From Incurvaria masculella (taxonomy: Eukaryota; Arthropoda; Insecta; Lepidoptera; Incurvariidae): DNA of 64,000 bases. A program made the position numbers and the translations under genes. The DNA lies in NCBI GenBank assembly GCA_946894095.1, contig OX335662.1, positions 12,232,001 through 12,296,000 on the forward strand, given 5' to 3'. Positions 10,201 to 21,341 of the stretch are shown here, one piece after another. The stretch's first letter is position 1, and each line of letters opens with the position of its first letter. A model generated the notes under the pieces. That model saw nothing but the letters and a program-made list of their open reading frames with translations, did no database searches and was not told where the DNA came from.

Positions 10201-11016
10201 TATACAAAGAGGAAAGGTTTGATTGTTTGTTTATATGAACCGAATAGGCTCTGAAACTACTGAACGGATTTGAAAAATTATTTCACCGTTGGAAAGCTAC
10301 AGTCTATGCGACGGACATAGGCTATGTTTTATCTTAAAAAAATTAGGGATCCTTAACAAAACTCCGATAACGTAACCCTAGGTGCAAACAAAATACCAAG
10401 AATGTTCCTTACATCGCGTGCGCTGCGAAAACTATTCACGCTAGAACAAAATTATATACTACAATTTTATAGAAAACATTATTATCTACAAACAATTTCG
10501 CGACAGCATACATCTAACTATTATAGTTATGACACAATATGTGTGTATTTATTGTAAAATAAAAATTTAAATACCGACGCCAGAAAAGGCTCTTTATTCG
10601 TACCTAGATATGAATACTTATCAAAATAAATAAATTATTATTTAAGAATGTTTCAATACCTTTATATTACTTTTTGAATTATTCGATTCGGACATTTCAT
10701 TCGAAAGATATCATGAGTTTAAAAATTAGAAAAAACTCCGCTCGGCCAACTGTGCGTTTTAGAGTTTGTAGGCGTCACTCAAAGATACGGGAGGGGCTCC
10801 CTACGCAGCAGCCGTGTGCGGAATTTAAGAAATTGTCGTTTGATCATATAAAAGTTATTTTCAGAACTAGACCCATTAATATATGTTGTACATTTAGTTA
10901 TCCTAATAAATAAGTGACTTAAAGAGTTTTTGTTTTGTGGTTATGACCTTTTTACAATAATTAATAGTATGAAAAATACATAAAAGTAAAAAATACAAAA
11001 AAAGAAAAAAATATAA

Positions 11017-12302
11017 TAGGTCGGGGAAAAAGTCTTTTCGCATTATAGTATGTATGAACTTGTAATAAAATCTCTTTGGCTATACTATTTGTATCTGGCT
11101 GGTTTTGGTATCATTGAAAGTTTAAATTTTAAAGAACATAATTCCAAATTCAAATTAGGAAAATGTGTGATTCTCATTTGTTTTTCGTACTGTCAAAATG
11201 AGTGAATCTAATTAAGAAATTCGATACATTTTAAAATTTTACTACAAAAAAGGTAAAAATGCAACGCAAGCCGCGAAAAAAATTTGCGATGTTTATGGAC
11301 CTAGTGCAGTGTCTGTGAGAGTAGCACAAATTTGGTTTAAGCGTTTTCAATCCGGAAATTTTGATGTCAAAGATGCACGTCGCTCTGGTCGCCCTATTAC
11401 GGATAAAATGGATGCCATTTTTGAAAAAGTGGAGCAAGATCGGCATATCAGTAGTTACGACGTAGCTGAAGAACTAGGAATTGACCACAAAACAGTTTTG
11501 GCGCATTTGAAAAAAACGGGGTACACAAAAAAGCTCGATATTTGGGTACCTCACGAGCTCACTGAAAGAAACCTAATGAACCGTGTACTCATTTGTGATT
11601 CTTTATTACGACGTAATGAAACCGAACCATTTTTGAAGAAGCTGATAACTGGTGATGAAAAGTGGATCACGTACGACAAGAACGTGCGAAAAAGGTCGTG
11701 GTCAAAGGCCGGTCAAGCTTCACAGACTGTGGCGAAACCCGGGTTAACTCGCAACAAGGTGTTGCTGTGTGTGTGGTGGGATTGGAAGGGCATTATTCAT
11801 TATGAGCTGTTACCACCAGGCAGGACCATCGATTCTGAACTCTACTGCGAACAACTGATGAGATTAAAGCAAGAAGTTGAGAGAAAGCGGCCGGAATTAA
11901 TCAACAGAAGGGGTGTGGTTTTTCATCATGATAACGCTAGACCTCACACATCTTTAGCCACTCAGCAAAAACTAAGAGAGTTTGGCTGGGAGGTGTTAAT
12001 GCATCCGTCGTATAGTCCTGACCTTGCACCTTCAGATTTCCACCTGTTTAGGTCTCTTCAGAATTCTTTAGGCAGTGTCAGGTTAACATCACGAGAGGAC
12101 TGCCAAAACCACTTGTCGCGGTATATTGATCAGAAGTCCCAATATTTCTATAGCAATGGGATCATGTCCCTACCTACAAGATGGCAAAAAGTTATCGAAC
12201 AAAATGGTACCTACATACTTTAGTTAAATTTAAATAAACCATATTAAAAAATGTTTTGAATTTTCTTAAAAAATGCGAAGAAACTTTTTCCCCAACCATA
12301 TA
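11017..12302 (+). mobile_element. mariner transposon, nearly intact
   Basis: About 1.28 kb with imperfect terminal inverted repeats sharing GGGGAAAAAGT and TTCGCAT, at 11019-11047 and 12272-12299, flanked by TA. The next-door Helitron copy (about 13590-13612) shows the same flank without the mariner, giving a direct empty-site comparison. Confidence 0.9.
11198..12223 (+). pseudogene. mariner transposase, one premature stop
   Basis: DD34D mariner transposase of 341 codons (family usual about 345), a cut-and-paste enzyme acting on the element's inverted repeats. From ATG 11198 the frame meets TAA at codon 6 (11213-11215), then is open to 12223. N-terminal helix-turn-helix region, followed by catalytic motifs TGDEKW, HHDNARPH and YSPDLAPSDFHLF. 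Exactly 34 residues separate the second and third catalytic Asp. The next in-frame ATG is internal (11309) and would remove part of the DNA-binding domain. I infer it is inactive unless the stop is bypassed. The rest looks recently functional, with no frameshift. Confidence 0.9.
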
Positions 12303-12460
12303 TTCACAAAATTTGTTATTTTTATTTCAAATATTTAAATGTAGGTATATGCTCTTTTATTAGGACGTACGTAAAAAGGGGTTTATTTGTGGTATCATTG
12401 TGTCAAAATAATATTTCTTCAATTATACTATGCCCGTGCAAAGCCGGGACGGGCTGCTAG

Positions 12461-13757
12461 TACTATTATATAAAGAGGAAAGGTTAGATTGTTTGTGTAT
12501 TTGAACCGAATAGGCTCTGAAACTAATGAACGGATTTGAAAAATTATTTCACCGTTGGAAAGCTACAGTCTATCCGAGGGACATAGGCTACGTTTTATCT
12601 TAAAAAAATTAGGGATCCTTACCAAAACTCCGATAACGTAACCCAAGGTGCAAAAAAAAATACCAAGAATGTTACTTACATCGCGTGCTCTGCGAAAACT
12701 ATTCACGATAGAACAAAATGATGTAAGCAATTTTATAGAACACATTATTATCTACAAAAAATGGCGCGACAGCATACATCTAACTATTACAGTTATGTCA
12801 CAATAAGTGTGCATTTATTTTAAAATAAAAATTTAAATTAATCCTTATCAAAATAAATAAATTATTATTTAAGACTGTTTCAAAACCTTTATATTATTTG
12901 TGAATTATTCGATTCGGACATTTCATTCGAAAGATATAATTAGTTTAAAAATTAGAAAAAACTCCGCTCTGCCAACTATGCGTTTTAGAGTTTGTAGGCG
13001 TCACTCAGAGGTACGGGAGGGGAATCAGTCGGCTCCCTACGCAGCAGCCGTGTGCGGAATTTAAGAAATTGTCGCTTGATAATATTTTGTCGCTTGATGA
13101 TAATTAGTTTAGTAGGTAACTACGGATTCGAAAAGTTCTTTTCAGAACTAGACCCATTAATATATGTTGTACATTTAGTTATCCTAATAAATAAGTGACT
13201 TAAATAGTTATTATGATTTTCGATTAAATACTTTTTAGTTGTAGGTTATAGTAGTAGTTGTAGGTAGCTAATAACAGTTAAACATGTTTGAAAGATGTTA
13301 CGGCTTTTCACGCGGCAGGAAGATACATTCTCCAAAGACATTCTCAAAAGCCGTAACATTTTTCAAAGATGTCTAACGACTCCGGTAATCTAAAAAGTAT
13401 CATAATAACAGTTAAGCTAATTATTTAGTGAAAAATAAAACAACATCAAATAGTGTTTACTCCCTGGCTTGAACTCAATAAATTATTTATTTAATGGCTT
13501 TTGTTTTGTGGTTATGACCTTTTTACAATAATTAATAGTATGAAAAATACATAAAAGTAAAAAATACAAAAAAAGAAAAAAAATACAAAAAAAAATATAT
13601 TCAAAAATTTGTTATTTTTATTTCAAATAACTATTTCAATGTAGGTATATGCTCTTTTTTTAGGAACTCTACGTAAGGGTTTATTTGTATATCATTGTGT
13701 CGAAGTAATATTTTTTAAATTATATTAAGCCCGTGCAAAGCCGGGACGGGCTGCTAG
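12461..13757 (+). mobile_element. Helitron-like element, tandem to the previous
   Basis: Starts directly after the CTAG of the previous copy (TACTATTATATAAAGAGG) and ends with the same GCCCGTGCAAAGCCGGG hairpin and CTAG (13754-13757). Head-to-tail Helitrons are a known outcome of rolling-circle insertion next to an existing copy. It carries an extra insert at 13210-13497 absent from copy 1. Confidence 0.82.
13210..13497. mobile_element. Foldback insert in second Helitron
   Basis: Segment absent from the sister copy (which reads directly from GTGACTTAAAGAG to TTTTGTTTTGTGG). It contains inverted repeats GAAAGATGTTACGGCTTTT and AAAAGCCGTAACATTTTTC and relates to the 18180-18345 sequence (GCCGTAAGATTTTTCAAACA). 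Confidence 0.6.
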
Positions 13758-15059
13758 TACTAATTATAATTCCCTAATTCACCCGCTTCGAGTTTATTTT
13801 TTGCCACAAAAGGTCTCTATGTCCTTTTCCAAGGTTCAGACTATCTCTATACTATCTTTATATAAAATTATGCAACTAAGAATGATTTAATTTATTTTGA
13901 TATAATGATTTAATAAAATATTATTTTGTGATAATGATTTTAACTTTTAGTTTCTTAATATTTTAACAAATAAACCTTCATTCTACCCTCAAAGAGAGCT
14001 AAATGTTTTTTTTATAATTGGATAATTCATAAATATGTTCATTCCATAATTGGGTATATTTAAGATATAAAAGATATTATTCTAATTTAATAAATATTGG
14101 ACTAAACATGATGTCGTTAAAATTAATTAATTATGATAATTTATTACGCTCTAAACCTCGGTTTACAGCTATGTTCATTATGTTGTTAGTCGCAATGTAT
14201 TTTAACCATAAATATCGTAAATTACAATTTCAAGCCTGGTTTTCACCAAGTATTGATTTATTTTAATTGATACTTAAAGGGCCTTAATTACTAAAATGCT
14301 GATTATCTTATACTGGTATTGATTGCAAGCTGCTAAGAAAGACTCTTAATGCGTGATGATTAAGCTAATCAGCAGTAGGTGAAAAAGGCCCTAAGTGTAG
14401 TTTACTAGCATGTGACTGCTGATTTAATAAATAATTAAATAAAATAAGTACCGAAATGCATCAACATTGATTTGGGGATTTAGGCGCGAAAATGCAACAG
14501 ACAGACAGACGGAGTTACTTTCACATTAATAATATTAGTTTGGATATAGGTAGTGTTTGGCTAAGGCACCTTAAACTGTTCGTGTTAATTGCGTCTAAAG
14601 GCATTCTTGAGACAGTGAGACACACGATAAACTTCTACTATAATTTCTATTACTATCTACGAGCGATTAGAGCACGCTTCCAAAACTACTTGCTAATTAA
14701 TTAAGCAAATTAAATTCGATTAATTAACGCTTGCAAATCCGACACTAACATTAGATTAGTATGTCTCTTAAGGGCATAATAGTACCTGATTGTAATCCGT
14801 TCCATAAGTGTGAATCATATTTTATTATTTTTTAAATAACTACTACTTATTTTGGAAGGATGAATTGATGATCTAGCTATATTTGAAAACTATAACGTTT
14901 TGTTTTCAAACTTTTTCATAATCGTTTTTAATACTTGCCAAATTTGAGAACACAAAGCACCAGATACTTCAGTTTTCGATTAAAATTATAGCTAGACCAA
15001 CAATCTACGTATCCACAGTTTTGATTAATATTTTAAAACTTACGCGGGACATAACTACA
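13758..15059. other. Unassigned; small MITE at 14276-14393
   Basis: AT-rich with no gene seen. At 14276-14393 the ends AAGGGCCTTAATTA and TGAAAAAGGCCCT are inverted with a shared CTGATTA core, consistent with a small MITE. Confidence 0.45.
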
Positions 15060-15445
15060 ACATTTAGTTTGACGGCTTACCGCGCGTGTGTGGAGCAGGA
15101 CGTGCTGCTCGACGTTTTGGAGCCTCACATGGGCTCCATCTTCAGGAGAACGTGCCTGTCGCGATGGAGGTAGGCACGTTACTGGCTACCCGCCGCTTTG
15201 CTTCACTTCTCAGCGTCCATGGCAACACTCGTACATTTTCTTGAGGATTAGCTGCGGTCCGAATTTCGTGTGAAGTGCAAAACACGCTGACTGTGTTTTC
15301 CTCGACGTCTGTTGTCGGTGCACCTCTCTGAAATTCAGTTTTCAGCTTATTACGTTCTCCTGAAGATGGAGCCCATGTGAGGCTCCGAAACGTCGAGCAG
15401 CACGTCCTGCTCCTCACACGCGCGGTAAGCCGTCAAACTAAATGT
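15060..15445. mobile_element. Hairpin MITE with 93-bp arms
   Basis: Arms 15060-15152 and 15353-15445 are reverse complements over 93 bp with only two mismatches seen. They start ACATTTAGTTTGACGGC and enclose a 200-bp middle with no transposase. The arms contain the CGACGTTT block frequent in lepidopteran MITEs. No clear target duplication, so superfamily is open. ORFs in the arms are not genes. Confidence 0.82.
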
Positions 15446-15530
15446 CACAGTTTTGATTATTGAAATTCTTTGAAGTTATTAATAATTATTAAATATAATG
15501 AAATGTTTTTTCCTAACGCCCTTATCCCTT

Positions 15531-15620
15531 TGACTGGCAAACTGACACCTGTCAGTATCTAAAGTTCCTTGACTGGCAAACTGACACCTGTCAGTATCTA
15601 AAGTTCCTTGACTGGCAACG
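15531..15620 (+). repeat. 39-bp tandem repeat, about 2.3 copies
   Basis: The unit begins TGACTGGCAAACTGACACCT at 15531, 15570 and (partial) 15609. Confidence 0.85.
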
Positions 15621-16229
15621 GACAGCTAGATGTGTCACCAGTCACATCGACGTTACATTCTAATGTTAGGCATCTAATGTTAGGAGGTTGCAGTCATAAA
15701 AGTCTAGTCGAGTCTTCTGCGCCCTGTTTCACTAATTCATTTTGCTTTTAAAAAATATATATGTACCTCTTTCTGCGTGTAGTAGTTGTATTGACTGCAT
15801 GTAAGATTCGCTTGGACACGAAGGAGAAAGAAGTTTCTTTATGAATATTTCATAAGTCCGTTAGGGTTGCGAGCGGGAATTTTATAGTAATTAAAAGCAA
15901 TCATGTAAGCAGCGGATTTCTAGATATAAGAAAACAAATAAATCCATTTGCTTTTATATTTCAACATTCAGTCAAAAAAGTTCGGAAATGGACACCGTTT
16001 CCGCAATGTATTTTGTATAGAAAAAGTAAACATACATTAACGAAAATAGGTTGATTGCAAGAATGACACTTCTAATCGTCAGCCTCAGTTAGTTAACTTG
16101 GAGTGACTCGTCTAACTTTGCGAGGCTGGTACCAGGGCCTTAACACCAATTACGCCGAAGTTTCAACTCCTTCGAGTATTAATAAGAAAGATCATCGAAG
16201 TGGCACTTTGGCATCAAATTGAGTGGCAG

Positions 16230-16390
16230 TGTTGGCAACCCTGACGCGCTCAAGTTCCGCACCAGCGCCGGCGCGCGCGACGTCGCAGCTCAGTGAAAAC
16301 TGCACGCAGTCAATGGTCAGATTCACCTACATACCGCCGCCGTGCCGTTACCGTCTCCGCCGCTGCCGCCGCCGCCTCCTGGGGAAATTG
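16230..16390 (+). promoter_or_regulatory. CpG-rich island, possible promoter or first exon
   Basis: GC- and CpG-rich island (GCGCCGGCGCGCGCGACGTC, then CCGCCGCCG runs) in AT-rich DNA, with an initiator-like CTCAGTG at about 16288. I cannot tie it to a coding exon; a non-coding first exon or an unrelated GC-rich repeat are both possible. Confidence 0.25.
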
Positions 16391-16488
16391 ACTGGACTTG
16401 CCATTACCACTCTAATCTGAACCACTGCCCTAATCTCGATGAAATACTTACAGTACGCGCCAAACTCACAAGTGCCTCGCGCGTACAA

Positions 16489-17167
16489 ACAAGTGCTAGT
16501 CGGACTCGCACATAATATGTCAGCCTCAGTGGCCCAGTGGCGCGACACTTCGGCGATCGCTCTCCGAAGTTAAGCAACGCTGGGTCCGGTCTGGTCTTGG
16601 ATGGGTGACCATTCGACCGTTGAGAGAGGCTGGCCGTGGTTCGGATTCCACGTTAAGCTGTAGGTCCCCTTCCTTACTTACTAGGTGGTAGGGTTTATCC
16701 CGCCCGGGTTGGTACCATCGCATTGGATGAAGGATGGTCGAAGCGGCAATGAAAATTGTCCGTGTTTTCCATCCAGTTCAATGTAGCCGTGCAATATAAG
16801 GAAGGTTCTGGCATCGCACCTAGTTCCCATGTGGTGTGTTGGGCTAATACCATGATAGAACTTGTGGTATTAGCCATCCATGTCCAGTCACATAAAAAAT
16901 AATAATAATAAAGGGTTCCGTACTATCGTAAAATATTTAACACAAAAAAAATTTTTTTTTGTATGGGGGCTACATTGTTCTTTATTATTTTTAAATTTGA
17001 CCTATTTGTTGTTATAGCGGCAAAATAAATACACTATCTCTGAAAACCTCAGCTGCCTACCTATTACGGTTCATAAGATACAGCCCTGTGACAGACGGAC
17101 GGACGGACGGACGATCGGAGGCTTAATAATAGGGTTCCGTTAGCACCCTTTGGGTACGGAACCCATA
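16489..17167 (+). mobile_element. GTTCCGTACC element split by a SINE
   Basis: 5' piece at about 16489-16516 (AAGTGCTAGTCGGACTCGCA) and 3' piece at 16912-17167 (AAGGGTTCCGTAC to GGGTACGGAACCC). The SINE between them inserted into this element. Confidence 0.75.
16519..16911 (+). mobile_element. 5S rRNA-headed SINE
   Basis: Full copy: GTCAGCCTCAGTGGCCCAG start, 5S-like control region, common body, tail AAAAAATAATAATAATAAA. Inserted into a GTTCCGTACC element. Confidence 0.88.
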
Positions 17168-17525
17168 AAGCGGAACCCATAAGAGCGCATCGCAATGGGC
17201 GTAAATCGAACTAAAATATGCGAGTCCGAGTTTGATTTGACAGCTTACTCAACGTTGCCGTAAATACGTCGACGTTGCCGTTTACGCCGACTCCGCGTTT
17301 TCATTGCCCGGGCGGTAGGTCTTACATGGATTCCGAACCATAGAGCAGCTGGCATTCTTAAAAGAAATTCACTCACAAAGAGAAAGGAGGTGGTGCATGA
17401 TTGGGCGAGGAATGTTAGGATCTAGGGACTAAACCGGTTTTTGTATGGTTAGTCCGGTGCTTATCTCGTACTATGTTTTGACAGGTTCACTCTGAATACT
17501 AATAAAAAAATATTTCATCTAATAG
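17168..17525. other. Repeat scraps
   Basis: About 17310-17420 is a reversed fragment of the tRNA-type SINE. About 17430-17500 is a reversed match to 5689-5746 (ACCGGTTTTTGTATGGTTA). No gene. Confidence 0.45.
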
Positions 17526-18085
17526 AATAGGAGGTCACGACATTTTTGGTCACGATAAGGTAAATGGTTGAATCTGGGTTCACATGTTAGAGACCAACCC
17601 TCTGATGCTAAATATGTCGGTCTGCCTGCGCAAAGTGGTTGCGTTGCCTAGATAAGGCGCCTGAAAAAATAGTTTACGTTACAAAAAAAACCAATGATAA
17701 GGTAAATGGTTGCAAATAACGCAGCATGAAAGTATCAGAATATACTTGCTTTGTAATACCAAAACTGAACAAATCGTTGGTTGCATTTCGTAGTTATAAA
17801 CGATTTAGGTAACTGATATAATTTAAGGCATATTTATGTCTTTAATAAAAAAATCGACTGGTTATTGTTGTTTAATAAATAGTTGTGAATATGTACAGAC
17901 AATCAATATATTAATCAGCAGGTACATGCCAACATATATTTTATGTAGCCAATCTAGCTAACGCAACCACTTGGCGCAGGCAGACCGACATATTTAGCAT
18001 CAGAGGGTTGGTCTCTAACATGTGAACCCAGATTCAGCCATTTACCTTATCGTGACCAAAAATGTCATGACCTCTCGGAATATAA
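17526..18085. repeat. Inverted pair of an unclassified repeat
   Basis: 17526-17650 (+) and about 17930-18080 (-) are reverse complements (GGTCACGATAAGGTAAATGG and AACCCTCTGATGCTAAATAT blocks) around about 280 bp of AT-rich spacer. Same family as 2182-2440. Confidence 0.65.
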
Positions 18086-18345
18086 CCATCTCGCACAAGG
18101 CCGGCCTCTCGCTCTGGTGCCTCCTGACATTTTCGTGGCATTTAAATATTCCGATAATTAAACGAGAATTATGTTTGAAAAAGCATCGTCTGCTGCGTAC
18201 GAACGTGGCGGATGCCTCCTTGACAATGGGCTGAACGATCAGCTCGAAACGTCGGAGAATGTCTCCTCCCGCCGCGTGAAAAAGCCGTAAGATTTTTCAA
18301 ACATGTTTAACGACCGCGGTTATCTCAAAAGTATCATAACCAAGA
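18086..18345. mobile_element. MITE remnant (GAAACGTCGG type)
   Basis: About 18180-18345 contains CAGCTCGAAACGTCGGAGAA and AAAAAGCCGTAAGATTTTTC, the latter shared with 13270-13360. Ends not defined. Confidence 0.4.
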
Positions 18346-18668
18346 AGTAAATGGTCATCAGAGTCGTCACAATCCATTCTGGCGGGAAAACAGACAGAAG
18401 TCTGACGGACGCGCCCACACGACTGACTAGCAAAATTCCTGACGGAAAAAATCGAATGTGATAAAACTTTATTATTATACAATTCACACCAAGTCCGCTA
18501 ACTAGGCCTACAGTTGCTCATTATTAATGAACATTTTAAGTATGATAATGTTAACGCAAACATGTGTTATTAACAGATAATGACGTACAATCGGCGCCAC
18601 AGTTCCGCACAATACGCGACACGCGTATTGCTTCCTTGTGTCGTGCGTGGCTTGCCGTTCTCGTGCAA
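18346..18668. other. Unassigned
   Basis: No gene or known repeat recognised. Confidence 0.35.
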
Positions 18669-18910
18669 AAAACCGGCCAAGTGCGAGTCGGACCCACACA
18701 TGAAGGGTTCCGTACAATCGTACGAGATTTAAAAAATCTGTTTTTTTTTATGGGGGCCTCCTTTATTTTTAAGTATTTTGAAATTTGAAACTGTGACAGA
18801 CGGACGGACGGACGGACGGACAGACGGATGGACGGACTGACGGACGGACGGACAGCGGAGGCTTAGTAATAGGGTTCCGTTGGAAACCTTTGGGTACGGA
18901 ACCCTAAAAA
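18669..18910 (+). mobile_element. GTTCCGTACC element, internally deleted
   Basis: Has both ends (ACCGGCCAAGTGCGAGTCGG; GGGTACGGAACCCTAAAAA) and a GGAC run, but lacks the middle blocks (TTGTTGTTATAGCGGC, CTATTACGG). Confidence 0.78.
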
Positions 18911-18996
18911 TATCTGGGAAGTTTCGATGCAAGTAGAGCTATAAGTTCCTTGGCTACAAATACTAACGCAGCTCTTGAGGTTCATATACAACAGCG

Positions 18997-19295
18997 TTTT
19001 TAGGGTTCCGTACCCAAAGGGTGAAAACGGCACCTTATTACTAAGCCTCCGCTGTCCGTCCATCCGTCCGTCCGTTCGTCTGTCACAGGGCTGTATCTCA
19101 TGAACCGTAATAGGTAGGCAGCTGAAATTTTCACAAATTGTGTATTTATTTGGCCGCTACAACAACAAATAGGTAAAGTAACAAAAATATAAAAATTAAA
19201 GGGGGCCATACAAAAATGTATTTTTTTGTGTTCAATCTTGTACGGTGGGACGGAACCCTTTGTGTGCGAGTCCGACTCGCACTTGGCCGGTTTTT
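18997..19295 (-). mobile_element. GTTCCGTACC element
   Basis: Reverse copy from TTTTTAGGGTTCCGTACCC to CGACTCGCACTTGGCCGG, complete. It forms an inverted pair with 18669-18910, 86 bp apart. Confidence 0.8.
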
Positions 19296-19876
19296 GACCT
19301 CAACGGGTGCGCAGTATTTCACGTCGCAACCAAAATATCTGCTCTACAAATGTCAGATAAGGTCTCTTCGTAGAGTATTTCGCATCTCTGGGAAGGGTCA
19401 GCCGTGCGTTAATTCTCAAAGACCCTCCAACTATGAAAGGATATCGGATCTCTGCGTTATTATTAAGATAATGAGGTGATCAATTGAGTGCCTGTTTCAT
19501 CGGTAGAACTAAGAAATATTTTCAGAAATTTTGCACATTAAATGAACCAACTGAGTGCTACGTCTGTAGGTTATTGTTTTTTTGTTAAATTAAATTATAT
19601 TCGTGTTATACACTGTGAAATCTCGTAAAAATGAGTTTTCAACATAAAGGCATATATCATGGATACAAGTTAAGTATGCAAAAAAATTAAAACGCGTAGG
19701 CGTAGCTTTGAGTTGATTGATTTAATGTGCAGAGTTCTAGAAAATTCTTTCTTAATTTGACTGATGAAACAGGTACGAGCCATTGTATGGAACTTGATCA
19801 CCTCGTTATCCTCTTAAGGATTCTGAGTGTCCACCTGACGCATGACCTAGACTTCAGAGCATCTAGTCCAAGTGGT
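19296..19876. other. Unassigned
   Basis: No supported gene or repeat. Confidence 0.35.
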
Positions 19877-20862
19877 CACCTAATTTGGCGTTTACGCCAA
19901 TCCGATCGACTGACGTTTACAAATGTATGGAGAAATTGAAGAGCGCGCGCAGTGGGCGTTAGGCGAACTAACATTTGCTACCTAGTCCACCAAAGAATAT
20001 CTTATTATTAAAACGTTTTCGGATAGACAGTGTTATAAATCGCTTACTTGTTTAAGGTGGCCCATCCCGCTCATCTCCCTATACAAAAGGGGAAAGAAGA
20101 TCACGCCCATATTTCTTGTCAGAGATCAAAAATTTTGCTCAAAATAGCTTTATTTGATCGAGCTAGATGTCTGATGACCATTGGCATTGTAAAATTGTGT
20201 TTGGTTTCAAAGTTATAAGGTCCGAAAGTTCGAATTTTTCGCGCGTTTTATACAAAAAACTTTGGAGGTGGATTACGCTATGATAAAGTAAGAACATCTT
20301 AAAAAGATTAGTCGTCAGACATAGCTTACTTAATCAAGATTTAAAATCTATTTGGTTTCTGTTAGATTTTGAACTACATCGGTCGTGGTTTACTTTTAGC
20401 TATAAGTATTTTTGTAATTAAAATTTTCGTATATCTTACCTAATCATACACTATGCACATTGTCTTTTTTGTGAACATTTAGCATCTTCCTCATCACGGA
20501 GCCTGTCGTTTTCTTTGAAACAGAGAAGGTCCCAGAGCGTGACAGCACGGTTTTGTACCGTGCCCGCGAATGAGTTAGTCCCGCCGGGTTGGGCCAACTT
20601 AAGTCGACGTTTCGTCCACCGCATTGTGGACTTCTTCAGGACTCGCGGAGCGACCTGGAGGACTTCCGTCGTCCAGTCTGGATGACGGACGTATTGGATG
20701 GACGAAACGTCGACTTATAACACTGTCTATCCGAAAACATTTTAATAATAATGTGTAACAACAGTGAAAGTCTAAATAAAGACAAAGAATATCTAGTAAA
20801 AACTTGTATAGAGTTTGACGCTTTTACGTAACTTCGAAGTTCCGTAAACGCCAATTTAGGTG
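19877..20862. mobile_element. Foldback structure with two nested arm pairs
   Basis: Outer 20-bp arms 19877-19896 and 20843-20862 (one mismatch). Inner 39-bp arms 20004-20042 and 20711-20749 (two mismatches; GGATAGACAGTGTTATAA). A further inverted pair GTCGACGTTTCGTCCA / TGGACGAAACGTCGAC lies inside. The TTAA MITE 20056-20598 sits between the inner arms. The 34521-34638 hairpin is related, sharing AACAACAGTGAAA. Confidence 0.7.
20056..20598 (+). mobile_element. TTAA MITE, piggyBac-like ends
   Basis: 543 bp between TTAA at 20052-20055 and 20599-20602. Ends GGTGGCCCATCCCGC and GCCGGGTTGGGCCA are imperfect inverted repeats. No transposase. Relatives: 24068-24431, 38739-39275, 49517-49707. Confidence 0.82.
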
Positions 20863-21341
20863 AGAACTCGGACTGACAACTCAGCCACTTTATCTAGGAT
20901 AAAGCCAAGCTCGCCTAAGCGAACTGGATACGTCAGTATTTCACGACGCGCCAGCCAAAATCTGCTGTTCTACGCAGATAAGTTCTTGCATAGAAGGAAA
21001 GAAAGAAAGATTAGAAAGAAAATGAATTTATTCAGACAACAATCGAAAACACATAACACAAAACAAAAATTACACATCATTCTACAGATTATTATTTAAC
21101 TTGTTGATATATATTTAACTTGTTTTTAGAACTAAAGATATAGCACCCGTAGACTTGCAATTACGGCCTAAATAAAAAAAAAGGAATTACCAGCGGCCTT
21201 GTGGGTTGCCGTTAAGGGGAGTCCCGTAACGTCAACCCACTTTTCATTTTTCCATCCATTGTACCATCATTGCAAAGTGGCGAGCGCCTATCAAACCTAG
21301 ACAACAACAGAACAATCAAAGGTCTCTCAGAAGCTAGTCTT
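20863..21341. other. Unassigned
   Basis: No supported gene; AT-rich with purine-rich simple sequence at 20997-21030. Confidence 0.35.

Larger units (their letters stand above)
10191..12460 (+). mobile_element. Helitron-like element with mariner insertion
   Basis: 5' TCTATACTATTATACAAAG (the family's AAGAGGAAAGGTT follows), 3' hairpin GCCCGTGCAAAGCCGGGACGGGC then CTAG at 12457-12460. Without the mariner (11017-12302) it is about 980 bp and aligns with the adjacent copy 12461-13757. It encodes no Helitron protein. Confidence 0.82.

Noticed and set aside
15088..15417. 61- and 91-codon ORFs with the same N-terminal peptide on opposite strands
   Set aside because: They are the two arms of the hairpin MITE read from each side.
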